DNA from: RYN-230 sp963718305 | Lineage (GTDB): Bacteria > Actinomycetota > Actinomycetes > Streptosporangiales > Streptosporangiaceae | Direction of reading: 5' to 3' | DNA: 64,000 nt | NCBI GenBank assembly: GCA_963718305.1 | Contig: CAVQZG010000022.1 | Coordinates: 62,001 to 126,000 of the forward strand | Shown: one piece after another, positions 33,479-42,421 of the stretch | Layout: each line of letters opens with the position of its first letter | Numbering within the stretch: position 1 is the first letter of the stretch | The notes under the pieces: generated by a model | The model's database searches: none | What the model saw: the letters and a program-made list of their open reading frames with translations, nothing else | Told to the model about the DNA's origin: nothing | Made by a program: the position numbers and the translations under genes

Positions 33479-34258
33479 TCAGCCGTGGTCACCGAACCAG
33501 TGCGCCAGCAGCGCGAACGTCCGCGGGGCCGCGCCGTGCAGCCGGGCCGGGAAGCTCATCCAGCGGGGTACGTAAACCACCTGCCGGTCGTGCTCGAGCG
33601 CGGACCTGATCGCCTCGGCGGCCCGCTCGGGCGGCAGCGGCTCCGGCTTCCTGCGGCCGTAGGGGCGGCCCCGGCGCTCGAAGAACGGGGTGTTGATCAC
33701 GCCGGGCACGATCACGCAGACGCCCACGCCGGAGCCTTCCAGTTCGTGGGCGAGGCTCTCGGCGAAGTTGCCCAGGCCCGCCTTGGCCGCCGAGTACACC
33801 GCCTCCTCCCGGACCGAGGTCGCGCCCACGATCGACGAGACGAACACGATCCGGCCGCTGCCCCGCGCGGTCATCCGGGGCAGCAGCCGCCGGGTCAGCT
33901 CGATCGGCGCGGCCAGGTTGACGGCCAGGATCTCAGTGATCTTGTCGCCGGTCATCTCGCCGACCGGGCCGCACCAGCCGACCCCCGCGTTGTTGATCAG
34001 GATGTCGATGCCCGGGGCGTTCGCGTCGGTGGCCGCGACCTGGAGCGCCGCGTCGGCCAGTTCGGCCGGGCCCTGCGGCTCGGCGAGGTCTGCTTTCAGG
34101 GCCAGGGCGCCCGTGTCGCGGGCGACCGCGTCCAGCCGGGCCGGGTCCCGCCCGGCGATCACCAGCCGGGCTCCGGCCCTGGCCAGCACCCGTGCCGTAG
34201 CAGCGCCGATACCCGACGATCCGCCGGTCACGAGCGTCACAGCGCCACGGAGCCGCAT
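33479..34258 (-). CDS. Short-chain dehydrogenase/reductase
   Basis: This 259-residue classical SDR has the cofactor loop VTGGSSGIGAATARVLARAG, DILINNAGVGW (the NNAG motif), IVFVSSIVGATSV (active Ser) and YSAAKAGLGNF (Tyr-x-x-x-Lys). IVPGVINTPFF follows. It should be an NAD(P)-dependent oxidoreductase on a small alcohol or ketone. The Arg near IAGRDPARLD suggests NADP preference. Substrate unknown. The gene is monocistronic between a non-coding stretch and the CBS gene. Confidence 0.92.
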   Translation of the reverse strand: MRLRGAVTLVTGGSSGIGAATARVLARAGARLVIAGRDPARLDAVARDTGALALKADLAEPQGPAELADAALQVAATDANAPGIDILINNAGVGWCGPVGEMTGDKITEILAVNLAAPIELTRRLLPRMTARGSGRIVFVSSIVGATSVREEAVYSAAKAGLGNFAESLAHELEGSGVGVCVIVPGVINTPFFERRGRPYGRRKPEPLPPERAAEAIRSALEHDRQVVYVPRWMSFPARLHGAAPRTFALLAHWFGDHG

Positions 34259-34362
34259 CTGGCTACAGTCTCATGCTGCCTCTGGCCGGCCTCATACTGC
34301 CCTGCCCCTGCCGCGCGGCCCCGTGACGGGATCTTGCAGGTACGGGCGGTTTTGGTACGGGA

Positions 34363-34776
34363 TCAGGCTGGCGCGGTCGCCTGGGCCTGCGCCACCGGCG
34401 CGGCGGCGTCGGCCCAGACGCGCACGATGTCGCGCATCGACAGGAGCCCGATGACCTCGCCGCCCTCGATGACCACGAGGTGCCGGAAGCCGGACCTCAC
34501 CATGGTCTCCGCGGCCTGCTGCAGGGTCCACTCAGGCGACGCGAACACCACGTCCACGGTGCGGTGCCCCGCGGCGAGTTCAGCGTCCGGATCCTGCCCG
34601 GCGCCGATGGAGTCCAGGATGTCGCGCTCGGTCAGGATGCCGACCCCCGCCTGCTGATCGTCGGTCACCACGGCCGCGCCAACCCGGCGCGACGACATGA
34701 GGCGCGCGGCCTCGCGCAGGGTATGCGCGGGCCCGATGGTGAGCACCAGCCTGGTCATGCCGTCTCGCACCTTCAC
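34363..34776 (-). CDS. CBS-domain pair protein
   Basis: A 137-residue protein consisting of two CBS motifs, VRDGMTRLVLTIGPAHTLRE to VGILTERDILDSIGA and TVDVVFASPEWTLQQAAETM to VIGLLSMRDIVRVWA. It should form a nucleotide-binding Bateman module. It is a paralogue of the CBS gene at 13001-13507 and is shorter at both ends. Stand-alone CBS proteins in actinobacteria are often stress or hypoxia-related. Here no regulatory site for that was recognised upstream. Confidence 0.85.
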   Translation of the reverse strand: MKVRDGMTRLVLTIGPAHTLREAARLMSSRRVGAAVVTDDQQAGVGILTERDILDSIGAGQDPDAELAAGHRTVDVVFASPEWTLQQAAETMVRSGFRHLVVIEGGEVIGLLSMRDIVRVWADAAAPVAQAQATAPA

Positions 34777-34967
34777 GATCGATCACTCCCGAGGGCTCTG
34801 TCCGGGGCACCACGACCCGCCGGGCCCGGCCCCGGCCCGGGCGGCGGCTCGCTGCGGATGCGCTTGTGCTCTTGTGACTAACTATTTACCCCAGCATCCG
34901 CGTAAGCCCGCGCGAGGGCAAGGCCTTATCCCCGGGCCGATCGGGCCACGCAAATAGGCACATCCGG

Positions 34968-35759
34968 TCAGGTTCCGGGGCTAGCCAGGCGGTCGAGTAC
35001 CTCCTGGTGCAGCCGCGCGTTGGTACACACCACGCTGCCCCCGTCCGGCCTGGCGTTCCCGTCCAGGTCGGTGAACACGCCGCCCGCCTCCTCCACGATG
35101 ATCTGCAGCGCGGCGATGTCCCACAGGCGCACTTCGGGCTCGGCCGAGACGTCCACCGCCCCCTCGGCGACCAGCACGTGTGACCAGAAGTCCCCGTACG
35201 CGCGGGACCGCCACACCGACTGGGTCAGGCCGAGGAAGCCGGGCAAAATGCCCCTCTCCTCCCATCCGGTCAGGCTGGAGTAGGAAAACGAGGCATCCTC
35301 GATCCGGGCCACGTCGGACACCCGGCACCGGGTGGCCTTGGTCAGGCTCTTGCCGGTCCAGGCACCGTTATCACTGGCGGCCCACCAGCGCCGGCCGAGA
35401 GCGGGCGCGGAGACCACGCCCATCACCACCTGGTCGCCATCCATCAGGCCGATCAGGGTGGCCCAGACCGGGACGCCGCGGACGTAGTTCTTGGTGCCGT
35501 CGATGGGGTCGATCACCCAGCACCGGGGGCCGCCGCCGTCCCGGCCGAACTCCTCGCCCAGCACGGCGTCCCGCGGCCGGGACCGGCGCAGCACGTTGCG
35601 CAGCGATTCCTCGGCCGCCTTGTCCGCGTCGGTGACCGGGGTCAGGTCGGGCTTGGATTCCACCCGGAGGTCCAGCGCCCGGAACCGGCGCGTGGTGATG
35701 TCATCGGCCGCGTCGGCGAGGACGTGGGCGAAACGCAGATCGTCGTCGTAGCCCGCCAT
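34968..35759 (-). CDS. hisN: Histidinol-phosphatase of the inositol-monophosphatase family
   Basis: This 263-residue magnesium-dependent phosphatase has TPVTDADKAAEESLR, the Glu pair in AVLGEEFGRDGG, the metal core CWVIDPIDGTKNYVRGVPVW and the closing RLWDIAALQIIVEEAGGVFT. These match actinobacterial HisN, which removes phosphate from histidinol phosphate in histidine synthesis. An inositol or other sugar-phosphate substrate cannot be excluded. GYDDDLRFAHVLADAADDIT at the start is typical of HisN. Divergent from an aldo/keto reductase gene. Confidence 0.88.
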   Translation of the reverse strand: MAGYDDDLRFAHVLADAADDITTRRFRALDLRVESKPDLTPVTDADKAAEESLRNVLRRSRPRDAVLGEEFGRDGGGPRCWVIDPIDGTKNYVRGVPVWATLIGLMDGDQVVMGVVSAPALGRRWWAASDNGAWTGKSLTKATRCRVSDVARIEDASFSYSSLTGWEERGILPGFLGLTQSVWRSRAYGDFWSHVLVAEGAVDVSAEPEVRLWDIAALQIIVEEAGGVFTDLDGNARPDGGSVVCTNARLHQEVLDRLASPGT

Positions 35760-35860
35760 GGCGCTGAAGGTATCGGATCGCGGCCGCTGCGGCCATGTGC
35801 GGGCGGCGGACGGGCCCGGGCGCCGGGTCCGCGGGAGGTGCCTCCCGTAGCGTGAACGGC

Positions 35861-36910
35861 ATGGAATACACGCATCTTGGCCGCAGCGGCGTGTCCGTGA
35901 GCAGGCTCTGCCTCGGCACCATGAACTTCGGCGCGATCACCAGCGAAGCCGACGCCCAGCCCATCATGGATGCCGCCCACGAGCACGGCATCAATTTCTT
36001 CGACACGTCCAATACCTACGGCCAGCCGCGGGCTGAGGGGGTCACCGAGTCGGTCATCGGCCGGTGGCTGGCGGCGGGCAGCGGCCGCCGGGACCGCACC
36101 GTGCTGGCCACGAAGCTGTACGGCGGCAAGGGAGACTGGCCCAACGACCGCTTCCTGTCCGCGCTGAACATCCGCCGGGCCTGCGAGGATTCGCTGCGGC
36201 GGCTGGGCACCGACCACATCGACCTGTACCAGATGCATCACGTGGACCGCAGCACGCCGTGGGACGAGATCTGGGAGGCCATGGAGGTCCTGCGTACCCA
36301 GGGCAAGATCATCTACGTCGGGTCGTCGAACTTCGCGGGGTGGCACATCGCCCAGGCCCAGGAGGCGGCGCTCCGCCGTCCGGCCTTCGGACTGGTCAGC
36401 GAGCAGTCCCTGTACAACCTGGCGGCGCGCACGGTGGAGCTGGAAGTGCTGCCCGCCTGCCAGGGATACGGCATCGGGGTCATTCCGTGGAGCCCGCTGC
36501 ACGGCGGGCTGCTGAGCGGGGTCCTGCGCCGCCAGGCGGCCGCCCAGGGCGGGAACGGGCAGGGTTTGCGCGGGCAGAGTGCGGGCGGGCCGGGTGCGGC
36601 GGCCGGGCCGGGCGGGGGCGGGCGGAGCTCGGGCGGCCGGGCGGCCGAGGCCATCCAGGAGACGCGGCCCCAGCTGGAGGCCTACGAGGCGTTCTGCGCC
36701 GAACTAGGCGAGGAGCCCGCCGTGGTCGCGCTGGCCTGGCTGCTGCACCAGCCCGCGGTGACCGCCCCGATCGTCGGGCCGCGGACGCTGGATCAGCTGA
36801 CCGGGGCGTTGCGGGCGCTGGAGGTCACGCTGGACGAGAAGGCCCTCAGGCGGCTCGACGAGATCTTCCCGGGCCCGGGCGGCGCGGCCCCCGAGGCCTA
36901 CGCCTGGTGA
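35861..36910 (+). CDS. Aldo/keto reductase
   Basis: A 349-residue NADPH-dependent TIM-barrel reductase: MEYTHLGRSGVSVSRLCLGT, FFDTSNTYGQPRAEG with Asp and catalytic Tyr, VLATKLYGGKGDWPND with Lys, DHIDLYQMHHVD with His, and EQSLYNLAARTVELEVLPAC. Residues about 222-262 are a Gly/Ala/Gln-rich insert (QGGNGQGLRGQSAGGPGAAA and onward) in the loop over the active site where related enzymes have shorter sequence. The rest is normal for the AKR11/YghZ-like group. Substrate unknown. Confidence 0.9.
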   Translation: MEYTHLGRSGVSVSRLCLGTMNFGAITSEADAQPIMDAAHEHGINFFDTSNTYGQPRAEGVTESVIGRWLAAGSGRRDRTVLATKLYGGKGDWPNDRFLSALNIRRACEDSLRRLGTDHIDLYQMHHVDRSTPWDEIWEAMEVLRTQGKIIYVGSSNFAGWHIAQAQEAALRRPAFGLVSEQSLYNLAARTVELEVLPACQGYGIGVIPWSPLHGGLLSGVLRRQAAAQGGNGQGLRGQSAGGPGAAAGPGGGGRSSGGRAAEAIQETRPQLEAYEAFCAELGEEPAVVALAWLLHQPAVTAPIVGPRTLDQLTGALRALEVTLDEKALRRLDEIFPGPGGAAPEAYAW

Positions 36911-36967
36911 TCCCACCTCCCTGGTGGGTGCGGCACTCGCCCCGGCCCGGCACAAGCCCGGAACCTC

Positions 36968-37019
36968 TCGTGATCAACCGATTGGTGTCGCGGTAACGAC
37001 ATCAATCGGTTGATCACGA
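36968..37019. terminator. Long bidirectional hairpin between aldo/keto reductase and rsgA genes
   Basis: A 23-base arm at 36968-36990 (begins TCGTGATCAACCGATTG) pairs with 36997-37019 with one G-U and a 6-base loop. It separates convergent genes. The rsgA stop codon at 37014-37016 is inside the right arm. Confidence 0.8.
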
Positions 37020-38123
37020 ACCGGAGTCCGGTGCGGGTGTGGCTTGAGGGGCTGATGGTTCTGAGGAGTAGTCCTCGGGGTGGGCGGGAGTGGGGTCGTC
37101 GCCTTCGCGGCTGCGCAGCAGGCGGCGCAGCGAGTCCAGCCGGGTGACCAGCCGGCTGTCCCCGCCCTGGTCGCGGACCCAGTCGTCCAGCGCGCAGTCG
37201 GCATCCAGGTGGGTACAGCCGGGCGGGCAGGCTGCGGTCCCCGGGGCCAGGTCGGGGAAGGCCCGCACCACCCGGTCCGGCGCCACCAGGCCCAGCCCGA
37301 AGCCGCGCAGCCCCGGCGTGTCGATCAGCCAGCCGCCGCCGGGCAGTGGCAGCGCCACCGCCGACGAGGACGTGTGGCGGCCCCGCCCGGTCACCGGGCT
37401 GACCGTGCCCACCGCCCGGTCCGCCCCCGGAACCAGCGCGTTCACCAGGGTGGACTTGCCGACCCCGGAGTGCCCCACCAGCACGCTGATCCGGCCGGCC
37501 AGCGCCTCGCGGACCGGGTCGAGCCGGGCCTCGCTGAGCGGCTGGCCGAGCACCACGTACGGGATGCCGAGCGGCCCGTAGGCATCGAGGATGGCGGTGG
37601 GCGGCGCGAGATCGGACTTGGTCAGGCAGAGCAGCGGCGACAGGCCCGCGTCGTAGGCGGCGACCAGGAACCGGTCGATCAGCCGGGGCCGGGGCGGGGG
37701 GTCGGCCAGCGCGGTGACGATCACGAGCTGGTCCGCGTTGGCCACGATGACCCGCTCCACCGGGTCGGTGTCGTCGGCGGAGCGGCGCAGCACGGAGGTG
37801 CGCGGCTCGACCCGGACCACCCGGGCCAGGGTGCCCGGCTCACCGGAGATGTCCCCGGCCAGCGCGACCCGGTCGCCGACCACCACGCTGCGGCGGCCCA
37901 GCTCGCGGGCCCGCATCGCGGTCACCGGGCGGTCCCCCACCAGGGTCCCGTACCGGCCGCGGTCGACCGCCGCCACGAACGCCTCGGCCGCGTCCTCGTG
38001 CGCGGGCCGGCGCCGGGTCCGTGGCCGCGTGCTCTTCGCGGGCCGGACCCGGACGTCATCCTCGTCCAGGTGGGAGTAGGACGGCTGCCGGTTCAGGGAG
38101 CGCGCTCCAGCATCGCCGCCCAC
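37014..38123 (-). CDS. rsgA: Ribosome small-subunit-dependent GTPase RsgA
   Basis: RsgA is a circularly permuted GTPase that checks maturation of the 30S subunit. An OB-fold (about 45-120) precedes the G domain: G4 LTKSDL, G1 GHSGVGKSTLVNALVPG, G3 IDTPGLRGFGL, in permuted order. The C-terminal zinc knuckle CPPGCTHLDADC follows. Length is 369 with a low-complexity C-terminus. The GTG start overlaps the aroA 3' end by about 30 bases in the same direction, so the two genes form an operon, a conserved actinobacterial arrangement. Confidence 0.93.
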   Translation of the reverse strand: MGGDAGARSLNRQPSYSHLDEDDVRVRPAKSTRPRTRRRPAHEDAAEAFVAAVDRGRYGTLVGDRPVTAMRARELGRRSVVVGDRVALAGDISGEPGTLARVVRVEPRTSVLRRSADDTDPVERVIVANADQLVIVTALADPPPRPRLIDRFLVAAYDAGLSPLLCLTKSDLAPPTAILDAYGPLGIPYVVLGQPLSEARLDPVREALAGRISVLVGHSGVGKSTLVNALVPGADRAVGTVSPVTGRGRHTSSSAVALPLPGGGWLIDTPGLRGFGLGLVAPDRVVRAFPDLAPGTAACPPGCTHLDADCALDDWVRDQGGDSRLVTRLDSLRRLLRSREGDDPTPAHPEDYSSEPSAPQATPAPDSGS

Positions 38124-39540
38124 GCGCCGGTGAAGCCGGGGAACGTCTTGCCCACGGTGGCCACGTTCTCGACCTGCAGGCCGGGCACCGCGAGGCCGAG
38201 CACGGCGGCGGCCATCACCAGCCGGTGATCGTCATAGGTGGCGAAGGGGCGGCTGGCCCGCAGCGGCCGGGGCCGGATCTCCAGCCCGTCCGCCCGCTCG
38301 GTGACCGAGCCGCCCAGCGCGTTGATCTCGGTAGCCAGGGCGGCGAGCCGGTTGGTCTCCTGGTGCCGCTGGTGGCCTATCCCGGTCAGCACCGAAGGCG
38401 AGTCCGCCAGGGCGGCCAGCGCGCCGAGCACCATCGAGATCTCGCTGCAGTCCGTCAGGTCGGCGGTGATGCCGCGCAGCGCCGCCGGGCCGGTGACGGT
38501 CAGCCCGTCCGGGCCCAGCGCGGCGTCCGCCCCCATGGCCCGCAGCACGCCCAGGATGTGGCCGGCGGGCTGGGCGGTCACCGCAGGCCAGCCGAGGATG
38601 GTCACCGTCCCCCCGGTGACCATGGCCGCGGCCAGGAACGGCATCGAGTTCACCACGTCGGGCTGGACGGTGATCGGGTGGCTGCCGAGCCCCCCGGGGT
38701 GCACGTACCAGGTATCGGGCAGGGCGTCCGCGGCGGCCTGGCCGGCCGTCGCCGTCTCGACCGTCGCCCCGGCGTCGCGGAGCATCTGCACGGTCAGGTC
38801 GATGTGCGGGGCCGAGGGTGCCCGGCCGCCCCGGTGCCGGACCTCGAGCCCCTTGTCGTATCGCGGCGCGGCGAGCAGCAGCCCGGACACCAGCTGCGAG
38901 GAGGCCGACGCATCCACGGTCACCGCGCCGCCGGCCAGTGACCCGGTGCCATGCACGGTGAACGGGATGGCGCCGCGTCCCCCGTCGTCGATCACCGCGC
39001 CGATCTCACGCAGCGCGGCGATGATCGCGCCCACCGGCCGCTGTGCGGCCCGCGGGTCGCCGTGGAATTCGGTGGCCACGCTGGCCAGCGCGGCCACCGG
39101 GGGCACGAACCGCATCACGGTGCCGGCGTTCCCCACGTCCACCCGGGCGTCGCTGGCGGCCCAGCCGGGGGAGACCCGCCAGGCCATGGTCCCGGCGTCC
39201 GCTGAACCGCCGGCGACCGCTACGGGAGCCGCCGGCGACTGCGGGAGTCCCGGAGACTGCGGGACTCCCGGTGACTGCGGGAGTCCCGGTAAGGCCTGAA
39301 CTCCCCGTGACCACCGTGGCGCCGAGCGCGCGGAGGGCGCCGGCCATCAGCAGCGTGTCCCGGGCCTCGAGCGGGCTGAGGATGTCGGTCGGCCCGGCGG
39401 CCAGGGCGGCCAGGATGAGGGCCCGGTTGGTCATGGACTTCGACCCGGGCACCCGCAGCCGGGCCCGCAGCGGGCCGCCGGCCTGCGGCGCGGGCCAGGG
39501 GAGGGCCGGGCGGCCAGGATCCTGGCGCGGGATGTCCATG
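38093..39540 (-). CDS. aroA: 3-phosphoshikimate 1-carboxyvinyltransferase (EPSP synthase), frameshifted
   Basis: EPSP synthase catalyses the sixth shikimate step. The N-terminal frame has RLRVPGSKSMTNRALILAAL (Lys and Ser of the active site) and SPLEARDTLLMAGALRALGA. The C-terminal frame has VDVGNAGTVMRFVPPVAALA, VTVDASASSQLVSGLLLAA, and later SPSVLTGIGHQRHQETNRLA and ATYDDHRLVMAAAVLGL. Between them lies an 18-bp tandem repeat (TPAVTG/SPAVSG-type peptide), and the frame changes close to 39200-39235. The gene is essential in most prototrophs, so a repeat-related sequence error or repeat slippage is more likely than loss. Confidence 0.85.
39237..39290 (+). repeat. 18-bp tandem repeat inside aroA
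   Basis: Three units of GACTGCGGGAGTCCCGGA type, each containing the self-complementary core CGGGAGTCCCG or its variant, sit at the frame break of aroA. Six codons per unit keep the frame, so repeat number alone would not break the gene. Confidence 0.8.
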
Positions 39541-39813
39541 CTGTGAGCGTAATGCGTGTGCTGAGCGCTTGGCCGGGAGTGAATCGAGGGAATCTGGGAA
39601 GAACCAGCGAGCGCTGTCTCCTCCTGGACACCGATGACGGCGGCCCGCTGCGGTGACCCCCGCTGGGCGGTAGGCCGGCCTGCGGCGGCGCGCGGGCGGA
39701 CTGCTGCCCCGGCCGAGGTTTGGTAATCAAGGTTTGTGGTTATTAGTGGCACATTCTGTGCTTCCCCGGTGCTGCCCCCAGCAGCCCCAGCTACGTAGTG
39801 ATCAGGTGACGAC

Positions 39814-40715
39814 ATGTGCGGCCGCTTCGCGTCGGCGCGGAAGCGCCAGGAGCTCCTGGAGGAGTTTGGCGTGCAGCGGGACCGGGTGGTGGAACCGCTG
39901 CGGCCCGACTACAACGTGGCGCCCACCAAGCCGGTGTACGCCGTAGTCACCCGGCGCCCGGAAGACGCTGCGAAAGAGGACGGCGCCGGGCCTGACGAGG
40001 CACAGCCCAAGACGGCCGGCCCAAGACGGCCGGGCCCGAGGCGGCCGGGCCCGAGGCGGCTGAGGGTGCGGGCGTGCGGGAGCTACGGGTGGTCCGCTGG
40101 GGCCTGGTGCCCTTCTGGGCCAAGGACATCTCGATCGGCAGCCGCCTGATCAACGCCCGGGCCGAGACCGTGGCCAGCAAGCCGGCCTTCCGCCACGCGT
40201 TCGCCCGGCACCGCTGCCTGCTCCCCGCGGACGGCTTCTACGAGTGGGAAAAGTCCGGGGACTCGAAGAGCGCGCGCAAGCAGCCGCACTACATCCGCCG
40301 CGAAGACGGCGGCGTGCTGGCCTTCGCCGGCCTCTATGAGCTCTGGCGCGATAAGGACCGGCCCGACGATGACCCCGATTCCTGGCTGTGGACGGCGACC
40401 ATCATCACCACCCGGGCCGAGGACGAGGTCGGCCGGATTCACGACCGGATGCCGATGGTGATCGAGCCGGGCCGCTGGGCGGACTGGCTGGATCCCGCGG
40501 CGCCCAGCACCGAGGCGCTGCACGGCCTGATGACGCCCGCCGCCTCGGTCCACCTGACGACGTACCCCGTATCAACCGAAGTCAACTCGGTCCGGAACAA
40601 CGGTCCGGGGCTGATCGAGCCCATGGAGGGTGATTCTGAGCCCGCGGGGTCCCCGCGGGCCGGGGCGGGGGGGCACAGCGGCGCCTCCCGTGGGGCCCCC
40701 AGCACCTTGTTCTGA
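39814..40715 (+). CDS. SRAP-domain protein YedK/HMCES-like, frameshifted
   Basis: SRAP proteins form a thiazolidine crosslink with abasic sites in single-stranded DNA through Cys2. Here MCGRFASARKRQELLEEFGV and PDYNVAPTKPVYAVV are in one frame. ELRVVRWGLVPFWAKD, SRLINARAETVASKPAFRHA, RCLLPADGFYEWEK (active Glu) and MPMVIEPGRWADWLDP (HDRMPMV holds the His) are in another. The shift is in a 15-bp repeat of type CCGGGCCCGAGGCGG near 40020-40060. The repeat inserts an Arg/Pro or Ala/Glu-rich loop that many homologues lack. A long Gly/Ser tail follows. Confidence 0.82.
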
Positions 40716-40793
40716 GGCCCCTGAGCGCAGCCTGGCCCTCCCCGGGACCATTGTCTGCTGCGCCACTGGTGCCCCGATAAAGCAGGAGGATCC

Positions 40794-41141
40794 GTGGAGA
40801 CCATCACCGTACGCAAGCGCCTGGAGTCTGCGCGCGACGACCTGGACCGTTCCATCGCGGTCCTGCGCGACGAGAGGCCGGTGTCCGGCAGCGCGGACTT
40901 CCCCCAGGACGAGGCGGACGTGGGGACCAGCCTGTCCGAAGCCGACCGGGCCGACGCGGTGCTGGCCTCGGCCATGTCCCAGCGCACGGAGGTCGTGGAC
41001 GCGCTGCAGCGTATCCAGGACGGCAGCTACGGCAAGTGCGCGGACTGCGGCAAGCCGATTCCGGAAGGCCGCCTGGAAGCGCGTCCGGAAGCCTCCCGGT
41101 GCGTGGCCTGCCAGTCGAAGCGGGACCGGATGCGGCGTTAG
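40794..41141 (+). CDS. TraR/DksA-type zinc finger protein
   Basis: A 115-residue protein with a helical N-terminus (ITVRKRLESARDDLDRSIAV, EADVGTSLSEADRADAVLAS) and a C-terminal four-Cys finger GKCADCGKPIPEGRLEARPE with CVACQSKRDR. This is the DksA/TraR C4 zinc finger. DksA-family proteins bind RNA polymerase in the secondary channel; the coiled-coil Asp pair needed for that cannot be assigned here with certainty. AGGAGG before the GTG at 40794 is a strong ribosome-binding site. It converges with the methyltransferase gene with a 4-base overlap. Confidence 0.85.
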   Translation: METITVRKRLESARDDLDRSIAVLRDERPVSGSADFPQDEADVGTSLSEADRADAVLASAMSQRTEVVDALQRIQDGSYGKCADCGKPIPEGRLEARPEASRCVACQSKRDRMRR

Positions 41142-42094
41142 CTGGCGGCCTGGGACGCGGCGGCGGGCCCGTCGGCCCCGGACATGGACGGGCGGCCGGC
41201 GGGCTTGCGGGCCGCGGCCAGCAGGTAGATACCGAACGATTCGTTCCCGCCGTGCCCGGTGCCGTTTCCTGCCCCGGCCGGCCCGGCGTCCTCCGCGCCC
41301 GCGGCCAGCTCGGCCCGGACCAGCCGCATGATGGCGCTCGGGTCCTTGCGCAGCACATGATCCACCATGGACGGGGACAGCACCGTGCGCGGCCGGATCC
41401 AGCTGACCTCCAGCCCGGCCTCGGTCAGCAGGTCGACCAGCTGCTCGGGGCCAAAGCACCGGGTGATCCGGCCGTCCGGCCAGGGCACCAGCACCACTTC
41501 CGCCTGCGGCAGATCGGTCAGCTCGGCCCAGTGGTGCTGCTCGGCCAGGATGGACATGCCCAGCACAAGCGAGTCGACGCAGGCCAGGAGCTGGCCGCCC
41601 GGCCGCAGCACCCGCGCGATCTCCGCCGCGACGTCCTCCGCCATCAGGTGCCGGGACAGGGCCCCGTCGTCGGCGATGACCCCGTCTACCGACCCGTCGG
41701 CGAGGAAGGCCAGGTTCGCGGAGTCCGCCACCACGCGGACCAGCCGCCCGGATGAGACGCGGCGCCGGTGCACGTTGCGGGCGGCCGGCCACCGGCGCAT
41801 CTCCGGCCCTGCGGCCCACTCCGTGGCGGGGCGTTCCGGGGCAGCAGGCAGCCGCGGCATGACCTGCAGTACCGCATAGCCCGCCGCGGCCGCCTGGGAC
41901 GCCACGCTGGACTGGGGACCGGAGATATCAAGCAGGATCCGGCCCCGGGGCGGCAGCCAGGCTTGCAACTGCGCCGCTACCACAGCGCGCTGGAACCGCC
42001 AGTAGGCCGTGAGTGAGCCTGACCCCAGAACGGTCAGCGGGCTGGTCGCACTTGCCGCCACCATGACTCCATCCAGCAGCCGGGCTGCACGCAT
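41138..42094 (-). CDS. Methyltransferase-domain protein
   Basis: A protein of about 318 residues: an N-terminal helical region (TAYWRFQRAVVAAQLQAWLP), then a Rossmann core with RGRILLDISGPQSSVASQAA as motif I, RLVRVVADSANLAFLADGSV and GVIADDGALSRHL, and EIARVLRPGGQLLACVDSLV. It reads as a class I methyltransferase in which motif I is DISGP rather than the common GxGxG, so AdoMet binding may be altered. ATG 42094 is taken; ATG 42064 after GGAG is also plausible. The longer open frame to 42934 is antisense shadow of sigR. Neighbour sigR is divergent. Confidence 0.75.
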   Translation of the reverse strand: MRAARLLDGVMVAASATSPLTVLGSGSLTAYWRFQRAVVAAQLQAWLPPRGRILLDISGPQSSVASQAAAAGYAVLQVMPRLPAAPERPATEWAAGPEMRRWPAARNVHRRRVSSGRLVRVVADSANLAFLADGSVDGVIADDGALSRHLMAEDVAAEIARVLRPGGQLLACVDSLVLGMSILAEQHHWAELTDLPQAEVVLVPWPDGRITRCFGPEQLVDLLTEAGLEVSWIRPRTVLSPSMVDHVLRKDPSAIMRLVRAELAAGAEDAGPAGAGNGTGHGGNESFGIYLLAAARKPAGRPSMSGADGPAAASQAAS

Positions 42095-42254
42095 TGCGGC
42101 CGGCGGCCTGCCCAGTGGCAGATTTGAACCGCCGCCGCGAAGACGGGGGAGCCCGCGCAGCCCTATTCCCTGAAATCTTCCCCCACCTGGGTCTTTCTCA
42201 CCTGACCTGACAGGAAGGTCGTCATGTGTTCGGCTGGGACCCGGGGCGGATGAC

Positions 42255-42280
42255 GGAATGAAGCCGGCGGGTCGCATGTT
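42255..42280 (+). promoter_or_regulatory. Sigma-R promoter upstream of sigR
   Basis: GGAAT at 42255-42259 and GTT at 42278-42280 are separated by exactly 18 bases, matching the sigma-R consensus GGAAT-N18/19-GTT of Streptomyces. The predicted transcript would start at about 42286-42290, next to an in-frame GTG at 42290. It implies thiol-stress autoregulation of sigR. Confidence 0.8.
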
Positions 42281-42421
42281 CCAGACGACGTGGTTGTAGC
42301 TGAGTACACGACTCCCAGGAGCGCCTCCAAGCTGCCTCGCTTCGAGCCGAGGGATAGCGGGGATGTATCCTCCCGCCCATACGGCCGTTACTCCCGGCCG
42401 CCGCAGGAGATCTCCGAGGGG

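Noticed and set aside
34777..34967. DosR-like box before the second CBS gene
   Set aside because: GGACAGAGCCCT has wrong spacing compared with the GGGACTTTNGGCCCT form.
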